Positions 1 through 6,413 are shown, numbered from the stretch's first letter. The stretch is 16,396 bases of DNA from JAAYBT01 sp964404395 (GCA_964404395.1 CAYOKA010000047.1:1-16396), one strand, 5' to 3'. Translations and numbers: made by a program. The notes: generated by a model from the sequence alone, not told the origin.

Positions 1-311
1 TCGGAGAGGATACAAAAATCAGGCTGAGACCCCATCATTTCCAGTTTACCGAGCCCAGCGCAGAAGTAGATGTAAGCTGCTGGACCTGTGGTGGTAAGGG
101 ATGCAGAGTTTGCAAGAATGAAGGCTGGATAGAAATACTCGGTGCCGGAATGGTACATCCAAAGGTACTGGAAATTTGCCATATCGATCCCAATGAATAC
201 AGCGGCTTTGCGTTTGGACTCGGGGTTGAAAGGACAGCAATGGGAAGATTTAATATAGACGATATGAGACTACTATATGAGAATGATATGCGTTTCCTAA
301 AGCAGTTTTAG
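1..311 (+). CDS. pheS: Phenylalanyl-tRNA synthetase alpha subunit, C-terminal part (5' end outside window)
   Basis: The reading frame is open from base 3 to the TAG at 309-311, giving the last 102 residues of a protein that is normally about 340 aa. PheS carries the class II aminoacyl-tRNA synthetase catalytic core, which activates phenylalanine with ATP and charges tRNA-Phe as an alpha2-beta2 enzyme with PheT. Visible landmarks are the motif 2 end (RLRPHHFQFTEP), the bacterial Cys-rich stretch CWTCGGKGCRVC, the WIEILGAGMVHP segment that shapes the active site, and motif 3 (GFAFGLGVERTAM) with its ATP-binding Arg. The end, RFLKQF, is the usual PheS terminus. pheT follows after 68 bases on the same strand, the standard pheST operon. 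Identification is very secure; only the start is missing. Confidence 0.97.
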   Translation, partial: GEDTKIRLRPHHFQFTEPSAEVDVSCWTCGGKGCRVCKNEGWIEILGAGMVHPKVLEICHIDPNEYSGFAFGLGVERTAMGRFNIDDMRLLYENDMRFLKQF

Positions 312-379
312 AGGATGTCGGGAGACGAGCTTCGGGGATGGACAATATACTCGAATTCAAATAGGAGGGAGAAAGTGAA

Positions 380-2767
380 ATGAAATTACCGCTAAAATGG
401 TTGAAGGATTATACAAATATAGAGGCAAGCCATAAGGAATATGCAGATGCTCTCACTATGTCAGGCTCGAAAATCGAAGGATATGAGCGCCTGGGGGAGG
501 AGATTGATAAGGTTGTGGTTGGCAGGATACTTTCGATAGATAAGCATCCTGATGCGGATCGTCTGCTGGTAACCCGGGTAGATGTGGGCGATGGGACGGT
601 TCAGATAGTAACAGGAGCCACGAACATAAAGGTGGATGATTTGATTCCTGTAGCCCTTGATGGTTCAAGCCTACCGGGAGGGATGAGGATAAAGAAGGGC
701 AAGCTTCGCGGCGTTGAATCCTTCGGAATGATGTGCTCGATTTCTGAGCTGGGCTTGACAAAGGACGATTACCCCAACGCTGCTGAAGACGGCATATTCA
801 TATTGGAGGGAGAATTCACGACGGGTACTGATATAAAGGAGGTTCTTGGGCTCAACGATACGGTCATGGAATTTGAGATAACATCCAACAGGCCCGACTG
901 CTTCAGTATTATAGGCTTGGCCAGGGAGTCTGCCGCCACCTTCAAGACGGATTTTAGAAGACCGGAAATAGTGGTTATGGAGGAGGGCGACCCGGTCGAA
1001 GGACAGGCCACCGTGGAGATTGAGGATCCGGATTTGTGCTATCGTTATGCAGGCAGGATAATAAAGGATGTCAGGATAGAGCCCTCGCCCGGCTGGATGC
1101 AGGAGAGGCTAAAGGCCTCGGGAGTCAGACCGGTCAACAACATTGTCGATATTACAAATTATGTCATGCTGGAGTACGGACAGCCCATGCATGCCTTTGA
1201 TTTGGAGAACCTAAAAGACCACAGGATCATCGTCAGAAGGGCTGTAGAGGGAGAGAAAATGCAAACCCTTGACGGGCAGGACAGGGAGCTGGATACCTCC
1301 ATGCTGGTAATTGCAGATGCACAAAGGGCGGTTGCAGTTGCGGGCGTTATGGGAGGAGAAAACAGTGAAATTACAGCCGATACCAAAACCATACTGTTTG
1401 AGTCTGCGACCTTCAATGGCATTTCTGTACGGCTGACAGCAAAAAAGCTGGGGATGAGGACCGAGGCTTCAGGACGCTTTGAAAAGGGACTTGATCCTGA
1501 GAACGTTTTGGATGCTATCAACAGAGCCGCTCAGCTGGTTGAAGAGCTGGGTGCGGGAATAGTATGTAAAGGAGTCATTGACTGTTATCCCGTAAAGGCA
1601 GTGAAAAAGACAATACCATTCAATCCCGGGCGAATTAATACCTTGCTTGGGACGGATATTAGTATTGAAGAAATGAAAAGCATTTTTGACAGGCTGGAGA
1701 TAGTGGTCAATGAAGAAGAGGAGACGGTCACCGCTCCGACCTTCAGACCCGATTTGGAATGCGAAGCAGACCTGGCGGAGGAGATCGCCAGATTCTATGG
1801 ATATAATAAGATTAAGCCTACATTGCTTGAGGGAAAGGCAGCTACTATTGGCGGAATGACCTATGAGCAGAAAATAAAACAGCTTATCGGCCGGACGATG
1901 CAAGCTTGCGGCCTTTCGGAGATTTACACATATTCTTTCACCAGTCCGAAGGTATTTGATAGGATCAGTCTTCCGCAAGATAGTGAGATTAGAAAGGCGA
2001 TAGTTATTTCCAACCCGCTGGGTGAGGATTACAGCATAATGAGAACAACAACTTTGCCGGATATGCTGCAGGTGCTGGCAACCAACTACAACAGGAGAGT
2101 TGAGGAGGCAAGACTCTTTGAGATGTCATATGTGTATCTGCCTAAAAGCTTCCCGCTAACTGAGCTGCCTTATGAAAAGTCGGTTCTGACACTGGGGATG
2201 TACGGTAATGTGGACTTTTACGATCTGTCGGGAGCGGTAGAGGAGCTACTGTCCAAATTGGGCATAAAGGATTATAGTCTTGAACCGGTTCATGATAAAC
2301 CATCATTCCATCCCGGGAGAACGGCCAGGCTGATTGTTAATGGAAAAGAGGTAGGTATTCTGGGCGAAGTGCACCCCAGTGTTTCAGAGAGATTTGAGGC
2401 TGCCCAAAGAAACTATATTGGCATGATTGATATTGAGCCCTTAGTTGAAGGCGCTGTTTTGAAGCCGGAATACAAATCCTTACCCAAGTACCCCGCTGTG
2501 ACAAGAGATATTGCAATGGTGGTGGATGAAGGGGTGCCGGTTAAGGAAATCGAGAAGATTATTACCGAAAAAGCAGGTAAAATTCTCGAAGAGATTAAGC
2601 TGTTTGATGTGTATAAGGGTAAACAGGTGCCCGAAGGGAAAAAGAGCGTTGCCTACTCCATATTGTTTAGAGCAACGGATAGAACATTGACCGATGAGGA
2701 AGCAGGTAAAGCAATGGAAAAGATAGTCAAGGGGCTTTCGGAGGAGCTTGGAGCCCAGCTTAGATAA
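380..2767 (+). CDS. pheT: Phenylalanyl-tRNA synthetase beta subunit
   Basis: This is a full-length 795-aa PheT (family about 790-805 aa). It is the non-catalytic-core beta subunit of the cytoplasmic (alpha-beta)2 enzyme: it binds tRNA-Phe and edits mischarged Tyr-tRNA-Phe. Domains in order are an EMAPII-like tRNA-binding fold at about residues 39-150 (VVVGRILSIDKHPDADRL), a B3/B4 editing domain at about 210-385 (VNNIVDITNYVMLEYGQPMHAFD; GVMGGENSEI), B5 at about 405-475, a catalytic-like core at about 490-690 (TYSFTSPKVF; HPGRTARL), and an FDX-ACB anticodon-stem-binding domain from about 700 to the end (KYPAVTRDIAMVVDE). The ATG at 380 has a strong site, AGGAGGG at 363-369, about 10 bases upstream. 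It lies 68 bases after pheS and must be cotranscribed. The stop codon abuts a large palindrome that may end the transcript. Confidence 0.98.
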   Translation: MKLPLKWLKDYTNIEASHKEYADALTMSGSKIEGYERLGEEIDKVVVGRILSIDKHPDADRLLVTRVDVGDGTVQIVTGATNIKVDDLIPVALDGSSLPGGMRIKKGKLRGVESFGMMCSISELGLTKDDYPNAAEDGIFILEGEFTTGTDIKEVLGLNDTVMEFEITSNRPDCFSIIGLARESAATFKTDFRRPEIVVMEEGDPVEGQATVEIEDPDLCYRYAGRIIKDVRIEPSPGWMQERLKASGVRPVNNIVDITNYVMLEYGQPMHAFDLENLKDHRIIVRRAVEGEKMQTLDGQDRELDTSMLVIADAQRAVAVAGVMGGENSEITADTKTILFESATFNGISVRLTAKKLGMRTEASGRFEKGLDPENVLDAINRAAQLVEELGAGIVCKGVIDCYPVKAVKKTIPFNPGRINTLLGTDISIEEMKSIFDRLEIVVNEEEETVTAPTFRPDLECEADLAEEIARFYGYNKIKPTLLEGKAATIGGMTYEQKIKQLIGRTMQACGLSEIYTYSFTSPKVFDRISLPQDSEIRKAIVISNPLGEDYSIMRTTTLPDMLQVLATNYNRRVEEARLFEMSYVYLPKSFPLTELPYEKSVLTLGMYGNVDFYDLSGAVEELLSKLGIKDYSLEPVHDKPSFHPGRTARLIVNGKEVGILGEVHPSVSERFEAAQRNYIGMIDIEPLVEGAVLKPEYKSLPKYPAVTRDIAMVVDEGVPVKEIEKIITEKAGKILEEIKLFDVYKGKQVPEGKKSVAYSILFRATDRTLTDEEAGKAMEKIVKGLSEELGAQLR

Positions 2768-2900
2768 CAGTGACAAAGGGGGACGTTTTTGTTATGACAC
2801 AGGGGGACGTTTTCCTTGTGTCACCGCCAACCTGTGTTTGGTGACTCAAGGAAAACGTCCCCCTGTGTCATTTGTCCTTTTGTGTCCCATGTATCACTGT
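2768..2900. repeat. Nested REP-like palindrome between convergent genes
   Basis: A 24-nt arm at 2795-2818 is perfectly complementary to 2847-2870 and starts TGACACAGGGGGACG. After one mismatch the stem continues for six more pairs (2820-2825 with 2840-2845). Each arm is itself bounded by a short TGACAC(A)/(T)GTGTCA inverted pair. A degenerate extra arm (TGACAAAGGGGGACG, 2771-2785) lies outside, and ends CAGTGA (2768-2773) and TCACTG (2894-2899) close the whole structure. The element begins at the base after the pheT stop and ends at the base before the SASP stop, so it fills the gap exactly. Related palindromes lie at 4751-4789 and, less clearly, 6373-6413. It could act as a bidirectional terminator. 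I see no transposase gene of the REP-associated (RAYT) type in this window. Confidence 0.85.
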
Positions 2901-3122
2901 TTATTTCAACTGTTGCTCGGCCATCGCAATCATCCTTTTGACCATCTGTCCGCCAATGGGTCCGCCTTCGCGACCGTTTTGTGCAGAGGTTAGGTCTCCC
3001 TTGTAATGATCGTTGTTCTCCTTAACGAACTGCTCCATGCCTATTTCTTTTGCGCATTCCATCTTGAACCTGTTTAGTGCTTCTCTTTTTTCCGGTACCA
3101 GTGGAGTTTTCGGTCTTGACAA
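2901..3122 (-). CDS. Alpha/beta-type small acid-soluble spore protein (SASP)
   Basis: This is a 73-aa protein that coats and protects spore DNA, made in the forespore. Family landmarks are TPLVPEKREALNRFKMECAKEIG (residues 6-28, with the Glu-rich site cut by the germination protease GPR) and the DNA-binding half YKGDLTSAQNG followed by GGPIGGQMVKRMI (about 40-65). I chose the TTG at 3120-3122 (MSRPKTPLVP) because AGAGGTGA sits five bases upstream. A longer in-frame start at the TTG of 3144-3146 would put that ribosome binding site inside the gene. The gene runs towards pheT and is separated from it only by a palindrome. The presence of a SASP marks the host as a spore former. Family assignment is firm; which paralogue it is cannot be told. 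Confidence 0.93.
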   Translation of the reverse strand: MSRPKTPLVPEKREALNRFKMECAKEIGMEQFVKENNDHYKGDLTSAQNGREGGPIGGQMVKRMIAMAEQQLK

Positions 3123-3170
3123 TTGAATCACCTCTCTTTTTAGCAATTTGCTACACTCATATTTTTTACG

Positions 3171-3203
3171 TATTTAATGAATAATACACTGTAAGATAAT
3201 TCA
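3171..3203 (-). promoter_or_regulatory. Possible forespore (sigma-G-like) promoter for the SASP gene
   Basis: On the minus strand TGAATTA (3197-3203) is followed after 17 bases by CATTAAATA (3171-3179), about 50 bases upstream of the SASP start. The -35 is close to the Bacillus sigma-G consensus TGAATA, but the -10 agrees only partly with CATACTA. The call rests mainly on position and on the knowledge that SASP genes are sigma-G dependent. Confidence 0.3.
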
Positions 3204-3252
3204 TGAAAAGAGATGATAAAAAGACCGATAGTTCGAAGCTTTCACTGAAACA

Positions 3253-3281
3253 TTGATTAAAATTTAACATCTTGATATAAT
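3253..3281 (+). promoter_or_regulatory. Sigma-A-type promoter upstream of pgi
   Basis: TTGATT (3253-3258), a 17-bp spacer and a perfect TATAAT (3276-3281). Transcription would start near 3288, about 60 bases before the pgi start. A second candidate, TTGACA (3303-3308), 16 bp, TAAAAT (3325-3330), lies closer, but its start point would fall within a few bases of the coding start and would lose the ribosome binding site, so the upstream one is preferred. Confidence 0.6.
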
Positions 3282-3347
3282 ATGTAAGATGTTGCTAGTG
3301 CGTTGACAGCGTAAGGTAATTGACTAAAATACTGCGGAGGCATGAAT

Positions 3348-4700
3348 ATGCGAAAAATAGGCTTTGATTATTCAAATGCATTATCATTTATAGAAAAATC
3401 CGAGATATCCAATTCATCTCCATTTATCAAGATATGCCATGAAATGCTCCATAAGGGCACAGGAGCAGGAAACGATTATCTGGGGTGGATTGATTTACCG
3501 GCGGCTTATGAAAAGACTGAGATTACCAGAGTCAAGGCTGCTGCTAAAAAAATTAAATCCGATTCGGATGCCCTTATAGTAATCGGAATAGGTGGATCCT
3601 ATCTGGGAGCCAGAGCCGCCATAGACGCTCTTTCACACTCATTTTACAATCTGATGCCGAAGGCGGAGAGGGGCATGCCCGAGATTTATTTTGTTGGCAA
3701 CAGCATAAGCTCCACCTACATTGCCGAGTTATTTGAGCTTTTAAATAACAAGGACATATCGGTAAACGTCATCTCGAAATCAGGAACTACTACTGAGCCG
3801 GCTCTTGCCTTTAGGATATTTAAAGAATTCATGGAAGACAAATATGGCAGAGCAGAGGCATCCAAGAGGATTTATGTGACAACTGATAAGTCAAGGGGAG
3901 CGCTTAGGAAGCTGGCTGAAGAGGAGAAATACGAAAGCTTTATTATTCCCGACGATATAGGAGGAAGGTTTTCCGTTCTGACGCCTGTAGGGCTCTTGCC
4001 TATTGCCGCAGCCGGAATCAACATAGATGAAATGCTGAAAGGTGCTGCCGATGCAAGGCAGCTTTATGACAATCCTGCCATGGAAACCAATGAGTGCTAT
4101 CAGTATGCCGCTGTAAGGAATGCGCTTTACAGGAAAGGCAAAACCACTGAAATCATGGTAAACTATGAGCCTTCCATGCACTATTTTACTGAGTGGTGGA
4201 AGCAGCTTTACGGTGAAAGTGAAGGGAAAGACCAAAAGGGCATTTTCCCTGCCGGAGTGGATTTTACAACGGATCTTCATTCGATGGGGCAGTATATTCA
4301 GGATGGTCTTCGCAATATATTTGAGACAGTGCTGAACGTTGAACAGCCAAAGAAGAATATGAAAATCAAGGCTGATAAGGATAACCTGGATGGCTTGAAC
4401 TTTCTTGCGGGTATGGACATTGACATGGTAAACAAGAAAGCAATGCAGGGGACTATATTGGCTCACACCGACGGCGGCGTGCCTAATCTGCTTGTTAGTA
4501 TTCCTCAGATGAACAGCTATTGGTTTGGTAATATTGTTTACTTCTTCGAAAAGGCCTGTGGAATCAGCGGGTATTTAATGGGCGTCAATCCCTTCGATCA
4601 GCCCGGTGTGGAAGCCTATAAAAAGAATATGTTCGCGCTTCTTGGCAAGCCCGGTTATGAAGAAGAAAAGGCCAAGCTGGAGAAGCGGCTTGGCAGGTAA
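3348..4700 (+). CDS. pgi: Glucose-6-phosphate isomerase
   Basis: This cytoplasmic enzyme interconverts glucose-6-phosphate and fructose-6-phosphate in glycolysis and gluconeogenesis. The 450-aa product is full length for the short Firmicute type and matches my memory of Bacillus Pgi throughout. Landmarks are the sugar-phosphate (SIS) segments IGIGGSYLGARAAI and SKSGTTTEPALAFR, PGI signature 1 (DIGGRFSVLTPVGLLP, about 203-218), GESEGKD (about 289-295), and signature 2 near the C-terminus (EKACGISGYLMGVNPFDQPG). Two ATGs compete. GGAGG at 3336-3340 is one base from the ATG at 3342 but seven from the ATG at 3348, so I take 3348 (MRKIGFDYSN). The gene stands alone with its own promoter and is convergent with the next gene across a palindrome at 4751-4789. 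Confidence 0.97.
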   Translation: MRKIGFDYSNALSFIEKSEISNSSPFIKICHEMLHKGTGAGNDYLGWIDLPAAYEKTEITRVKAAAKKIKSDSDALIVIGIGGSYLGARAAIDALSHSFYNLMPKAERGMPEIYFVGNSISSTYIAELFELLNNKDISVNVISKSGTTTEPALAFRIFKEFMEDKYGRAEASKRIYVTTDKSRGALRKLAEEEKYESFIIPDDIGGRFSVLTPVGLLPIAAAGINIDEMLKGAADARQLYDNPAMETNECYQYAAVRNALYRKGKTTEIMVNYEPSMHYFTEWWKQLYGESEGKDQKGIFPAGVDFTTDLHSMGQYIQDGLRNIFETVLNVEQPKKNMKIKADKDNLDGLNFLAGMDIDMVNKKAMQGTILAHTDGGVPNLLVSIPQMNSYWFGNIVYFFEKACGISGYLMGVNPFDQPGVEAYKKNMFALLGKPGYEEEKAKLEKRLGR

Positions 4701-4750
4701 GCATGATATGAGAGGCTAAAGGCAGTGTATTGACGGCAGAGCATGCAACA

Positions 4751-4789
4751 TGACACGGGGGGACACAAGAGAAATGTCCCACTGTGTCA
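4751..4789. repeat. REP-like palindrome, possible bidirectional terminator
   Basis: Arms 4751-4764 (TGACACGGGGGGAC) and 4776-4789 pair at 12 of 14 positions around an 11-nt loop. The head TGACAC-r-GGGGGAC and the tail GTGTCA are the same as in the element at 2768-2900. It again lies between convergent genes, here the end of pgi and the end of a minus-strand gene whose stop starts at 4794. There is no long U tract on either side, so a terminator role is inferred from position only. Confidence 0.75.
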
Positions 4790-4793
4790 GGGG

Positions 4794-5606
4794 TTAAGGT
4801 ATTGTGCAAATCAGTATTTCGGGCCGTGACAGGAAGCGCAGAGGGACAACTCCGTTGCCAAGTCCTCTGTTCATGTAGACCTTTATATCATTGATACGCT
4901 TCAACTTCCTATAGATTCCCATTTTGCAAAGCTGATCATCGCGCAGAATTAAGAATTCGAGATAAAAGGGCATCCAGATTTGGCCGCCGTGGAAATGTCC
5001 CGCAAACATATAATCTACTATTTTCCCCGGTATGCTCAGTGCAAGATCCGGATTGTGTGTTATCGCAATTTTCGGTGCGCCGGGGATGCAGCCGATCATT
5101 GCTTTTTCTATATCGGGGCTTCCCTGACGCAGGTCATCGATCCCGATAATGTTATATTTTTTACCTGCCTTCTCTACAATGACCGTTTTATTTCTCAAAA
5201 CCTCCACTTGAAGAGCTTCTATTTCAGAGATGAAATTTTCCAGGCCGGCATTATTTGTTTTGAAAGCTCTGATTTCATGATTGCCAAGGCAAATTATGGT
5301 TCTGTAGCCTTTGCAGAAGGTGTGAAGATATTTCAGAAAATCAGCAGCATGGATCGGCTTATCTATATAATCGCCTGTGACAAGAATGACATCAGGTTTT
5401 TCAGTATCGACTACTTCTCTTATTTTTTTTGCAGGAATACTTGTCATATTAACATGTAAATCTGTAAGGTGCATGATGCGAAGCCCTTTTCCGTCGCTTG
5501 AAAAATCAAGCCTTTCAACCTTCAGCCATGTCGTTTCAAAGGACATATATAAATACAAAATAACTATTACAAGTATTGCAACTATCAAAATATAGATAAG
5601 TGTCAT
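4794..5606 (-). CDS. Membrane-anchored metallophosphoesterase (YkuE-like)
   Basis: This is a 270-aa calcineurin-like phosphoesterase. Residues 1-22 form one hydrophobic helix (IYILIVAILVIVILYLY), so the enzyme is probably tethered to the membrane with the catalytic domain following. The dinuclear-metal motifs are all present in order: DLH (49-51), GDYID (78-82), GNHE (108-111), THNP (183-186) and GHFHGGQ (203-209). Related Bacillus YkuE-type proteins have been linked to cell-envelope or lipid phosphate hydrolysis, but the substrate cannot be read from sequence. The start is supported by GGGTGAG a short distance upstream on the minus strand. It appears to be a single-gene unit with its own promoter at 5643-5671. 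Family confidence is high, function is open. Confidence 0.9.
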   Translation of the reverse strand: MTLIYILIVAILVIVILYLYMSFETTWLKVERLDFSSDGKGLRIMHLTDLHVNMTSIPAKKIREVVDTEKPDVILVTGDYIDKPIHAADFLKYLHTFCKGYRTIICLGNHEIRAFKTNNAGLENFISEIEALQVEVLRNKTVIVEKAGKKYNIIGIDDLRQGSPDIEKAMIGCIPGAPKIAITHNPDLALSIPGKIVDYMFAGHFHGGQIWMPFYLEFLILRDDQLCKMGIYRKLKRINDIKVYMNRGLGNGVVPLRFLSRPEILICTIP

Positions 5607-5642
5607 GTTATTTATCTCACCCCAGGTTCAGCTAATATATTA

Positions 5643-5671
5643 AATATATCAATTGCTTGAGATTTGGGCAA
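5643..5671 (-). promoter_or_regulatory. Probable promoter of the metallophosphoesterase gene
   Basis: On the minus strand TTGCCC (5666-5671), a 17-bp spacer and TATATT (5643-5648), with start expected near 5636, about 30 bases before the ATG at 5606. The -35 is moderate. The remaining stretch, 5672-5789, shows no gene or clear site. Confidence 0.4.
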
Positions 5672-5789
5672 CCATTATATATCCTCCAGCTTGTTTTCAA
5701 AGCCTAGATTTCTGACGGATAATAGCGTTTTGCCGGCCTTGTCTTATTACAGTTACCCTGCTTCCAAGGAGAAACTGCTTTTGCACTTT

Positions 5790-5846
5790 AAGCCACTTTA
5801 ATCATTTTAAAAAGTGGCTTGAAAATTCAATTGTTTGTGTTATAAT
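5790..5846 (+). promoter_or_regulatory. tRNA promoter with an overlapping hairpin
   Basis: TTGAAA (5819-5824), a 16-bp spacer and a perfect TATAAT (5841-5846) place transcription start just before the tRNA at 5857. Directly upstream a perfect 10-bp inverted repeat (AAGCCACTTT 5790-5799, AAAGTGGCTT 5811-5820) has its right arm ending in the first two bases of the -35 box. It may be a protein-binding palindrome or a chance hairpin. It is not followed by a T tract, so it is unlikely to be a terminator. Confidence 0.65.
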
Positions 5847-5856
5847 AAAAAAGCTT

Positions 5857-5941
5857 GCGGACATGGCGGAATTGGCAGACGTGCAAGATTTAGGATCTTG
5901 TGTCGAGAGACGTGCAGGTTCAAGTCCTGTTGTCCGCACCA
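5857..5941 (+). tRNA. tRNA-Leu, anticodon UAG
   Basis: An 85-nt class II tRNA including an encoded CCA. The acceptor arm GCGGACA (5857-5863) pairs perfectly with TGTCCGC (5931-5937), the discriminator base is A (5938) and CCA is at 5939-5941. The anticodon stem CAAGA (5884-5888) pairs with TCTTG; the loop TTTAGGA puts UAG at 5891-5893, which reads CUA and other CUN leucine codons. A variable arm of the leucine type (TGTCGAGAGACGT) and a T-arm with the TTCAAGT loop (GCAGG/CCTGT) follow. It has its own promoter and terminator. Part of this gene is duplicated and another part inverted just downstream (see 5992-6150). Confidence 0.97.
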
Positions 5942-5943
5942 AA

Positions 5944-5982
5944 AATAACCGAACCTCCGGTTTTTACCGGGGTTCGGTTATT
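5944..5982 (+). terminator. Terminator of the tRNA-Leu gene
   Basis: AATAACCGAAC-c-TCCGG (5944-5960) pairs with CCGG-GGTTCGGTTATT (5967-5982) around a TTTTTA loop, starting three bases after the CCA. The stem is long and GC-rich at its top and is followed by a T-rich run. It is a convincing intrinsic terminator for the tRNA transcript. Confidence 0.85.
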
Positions 5983-5991
5983 TGCGTTTAT

Positions 5992-6150
5992 GACAAGACT
6001 TGAACCTGAGAAGGCACGAGCCGTCAATAAAACGTGCTAAACGCACGTTTTTAGGCGAGTGTGCCGAGACTTAAGTCGAGGCGGTAGTATGCAAGCTTTA
6101 ATAGGAACTCAAAAAGCGCAGCAGACGGTCTGTCCTGTTGTCCGCACCAA
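5992..6150 (+). repeat. tRNA-derived element: inverted T-arm at its start, direct copy of tRNA 3' end at its end
   Basis: Bases 5997-6008 (GACTTGAACCTG) are the exact reverse complement of the tRNA T-arm at 5915-5926. Bases 6132-6150 repeat 19 of 19 bases of the tRNA 3' end at 5924-5942, including CCA. The start GACAAGAC (5992-5999) and the end GTCCTGTTGTC (6132-6142) can pair with a bulge. Inside is a nested hairpin: GGCAC (6013-6017) with GTGCC (6061-6065), enclosing AAAACGTGC (6029-6037) and GCACGTTTT (6043-6051), then a short palindrome GACTTAAGTC. It is not a complete second tRNA because the 5' acceptor, D-arm and anticodon arm are missing. It could be a remnant of a tRNA-targeting mobile element, a small structured RNA, or a genome-wide tRNA-tail repeat. 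It has no protein-coding potential. Confidence 0.75.
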
Positions 6151-6151
6151 G

Positions 6152-6244
6152 GAGTCGGATTTGCGCAGCAAAACGATCTCCTACCTTAGTAACTTTTGCA
6201 AAGCAAAATAATTGAGTCGGATTTGCGCAGCAAAACGATCTCCT
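6152..6244. repeat. 31-bp perfect direct repeat, two copies, with a third partial core
   Basis: Copies at 6152-6182 and 6214-6244 are identical over 31 bases (GAGTCGGATTTGCGCAGCAA and on to CGATCTCCT). Each can fold weakly, GAGTCG with CGATCTC around an inner TTGC/GCAA. The 31-bp spacer holds a diverged core, so TTTGCnnAGCAAAA occurs three times (6160-6173, 6195-6208, 6222-6235). The GCGCAGCA core also occurs inside the preceding tRNA-derived element (6116-6123), suggesting all are parts of one repeat family. No Cas genes or regular spacers are present, so this is not a CRISPR array. Confidence 0.8.
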
Positions 6245-6292
6245 TCTTTTGTGCGCTCGGCAATGGCTAGCCTCCTACTCGATTAAATTTGT

Positions 6293-6351
6293 CTGGCTAA
6301 GCGGTGTCTTAGCCAGTTGGAACTCCGGGTCCATCCCGGAGTTTTTATTTT
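6293..6351 (+). terminator. Tandem hairpins, the second a good intrinsic terminator
   Basis: CTGGCTAAG (6293-6301) pairs perfectly with CTTAGCCAG (6308-6316) around CGGTGT. Four bases later AACTCCGGG (6321-6329) pairs perfectly with CCCGGAGTT (6335-6343), followed by TTTATTTT. The second hairpin is a typical terminator, but no gene is recognised in the 140 bases before it. It therefore implies an unrecognised short RNA, or a remnant transcription unit, starting in or after the repeat region. Confidence 0.7.
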
Positions 6352-6372
6352 GCAAAGAACGTGACTTGAACA

Positions 6373-6413
6373 TGGGGACATATCTGGTAGAGGCTGTGAC
6401 AGATGTGTCCCCA
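6373..6413. repeat. Third GGGGAC/GTCCCC palindrome
   Basis: TGGGGACATATCT (6373-6385) pairs with AGATGTGTCCCCA (6401-6413) at 12 of 13 positions around a 15-nt loop that contains TGTGAC. It shares the GGGGAC/GTCCCC core with the palindromes at 2768-2900 and 4751-4789 but lacks the full TGACAC outer ends, so membership of the same family is likely but not certain. Confidence 0.6.

Noticed and set aside
3123..3146. Longer SASP start at the TTG of 3144-3146
   Set aside because: It would place the AGAGGTGA ribosome binding site inside the coding region and add eight residues not typical of the family.
3342..3347. Upstream ATG as the pgi start
   Set aside because: It is one base from the GGAGG ribosome binding site; the ATG six bases later has proper spacing and matches the family N-terminus.
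4980..5595. Long plus-strand frames opposite the metallophosphoesterase
   Set aside because: The minus-strand gene has all catalytic motifs; the opposite frames are composition shadows.
6060..6149. A second tRNA gene ending in the copied 3' tail
   Set aside because: No acceptor 5' strand, D-arm or anticodon arm can be folded to match the CCA-bearing end; only the 3' part is present.
5992..6150. Simple attL/attR pair of a lost prophage or integrative element
   Set aside because: It explains the 19-bp direct copy but not the inverted T-arm or the nested hairpins, and no integrase remnant is seen; kept only as one alternative.
6152..6244. Possible CRISPR array from spaced direct repeats
   Set aside because: Only two full copies, the spacer contains a diverged copy of the repeat core, and no Cas genes are nearby.
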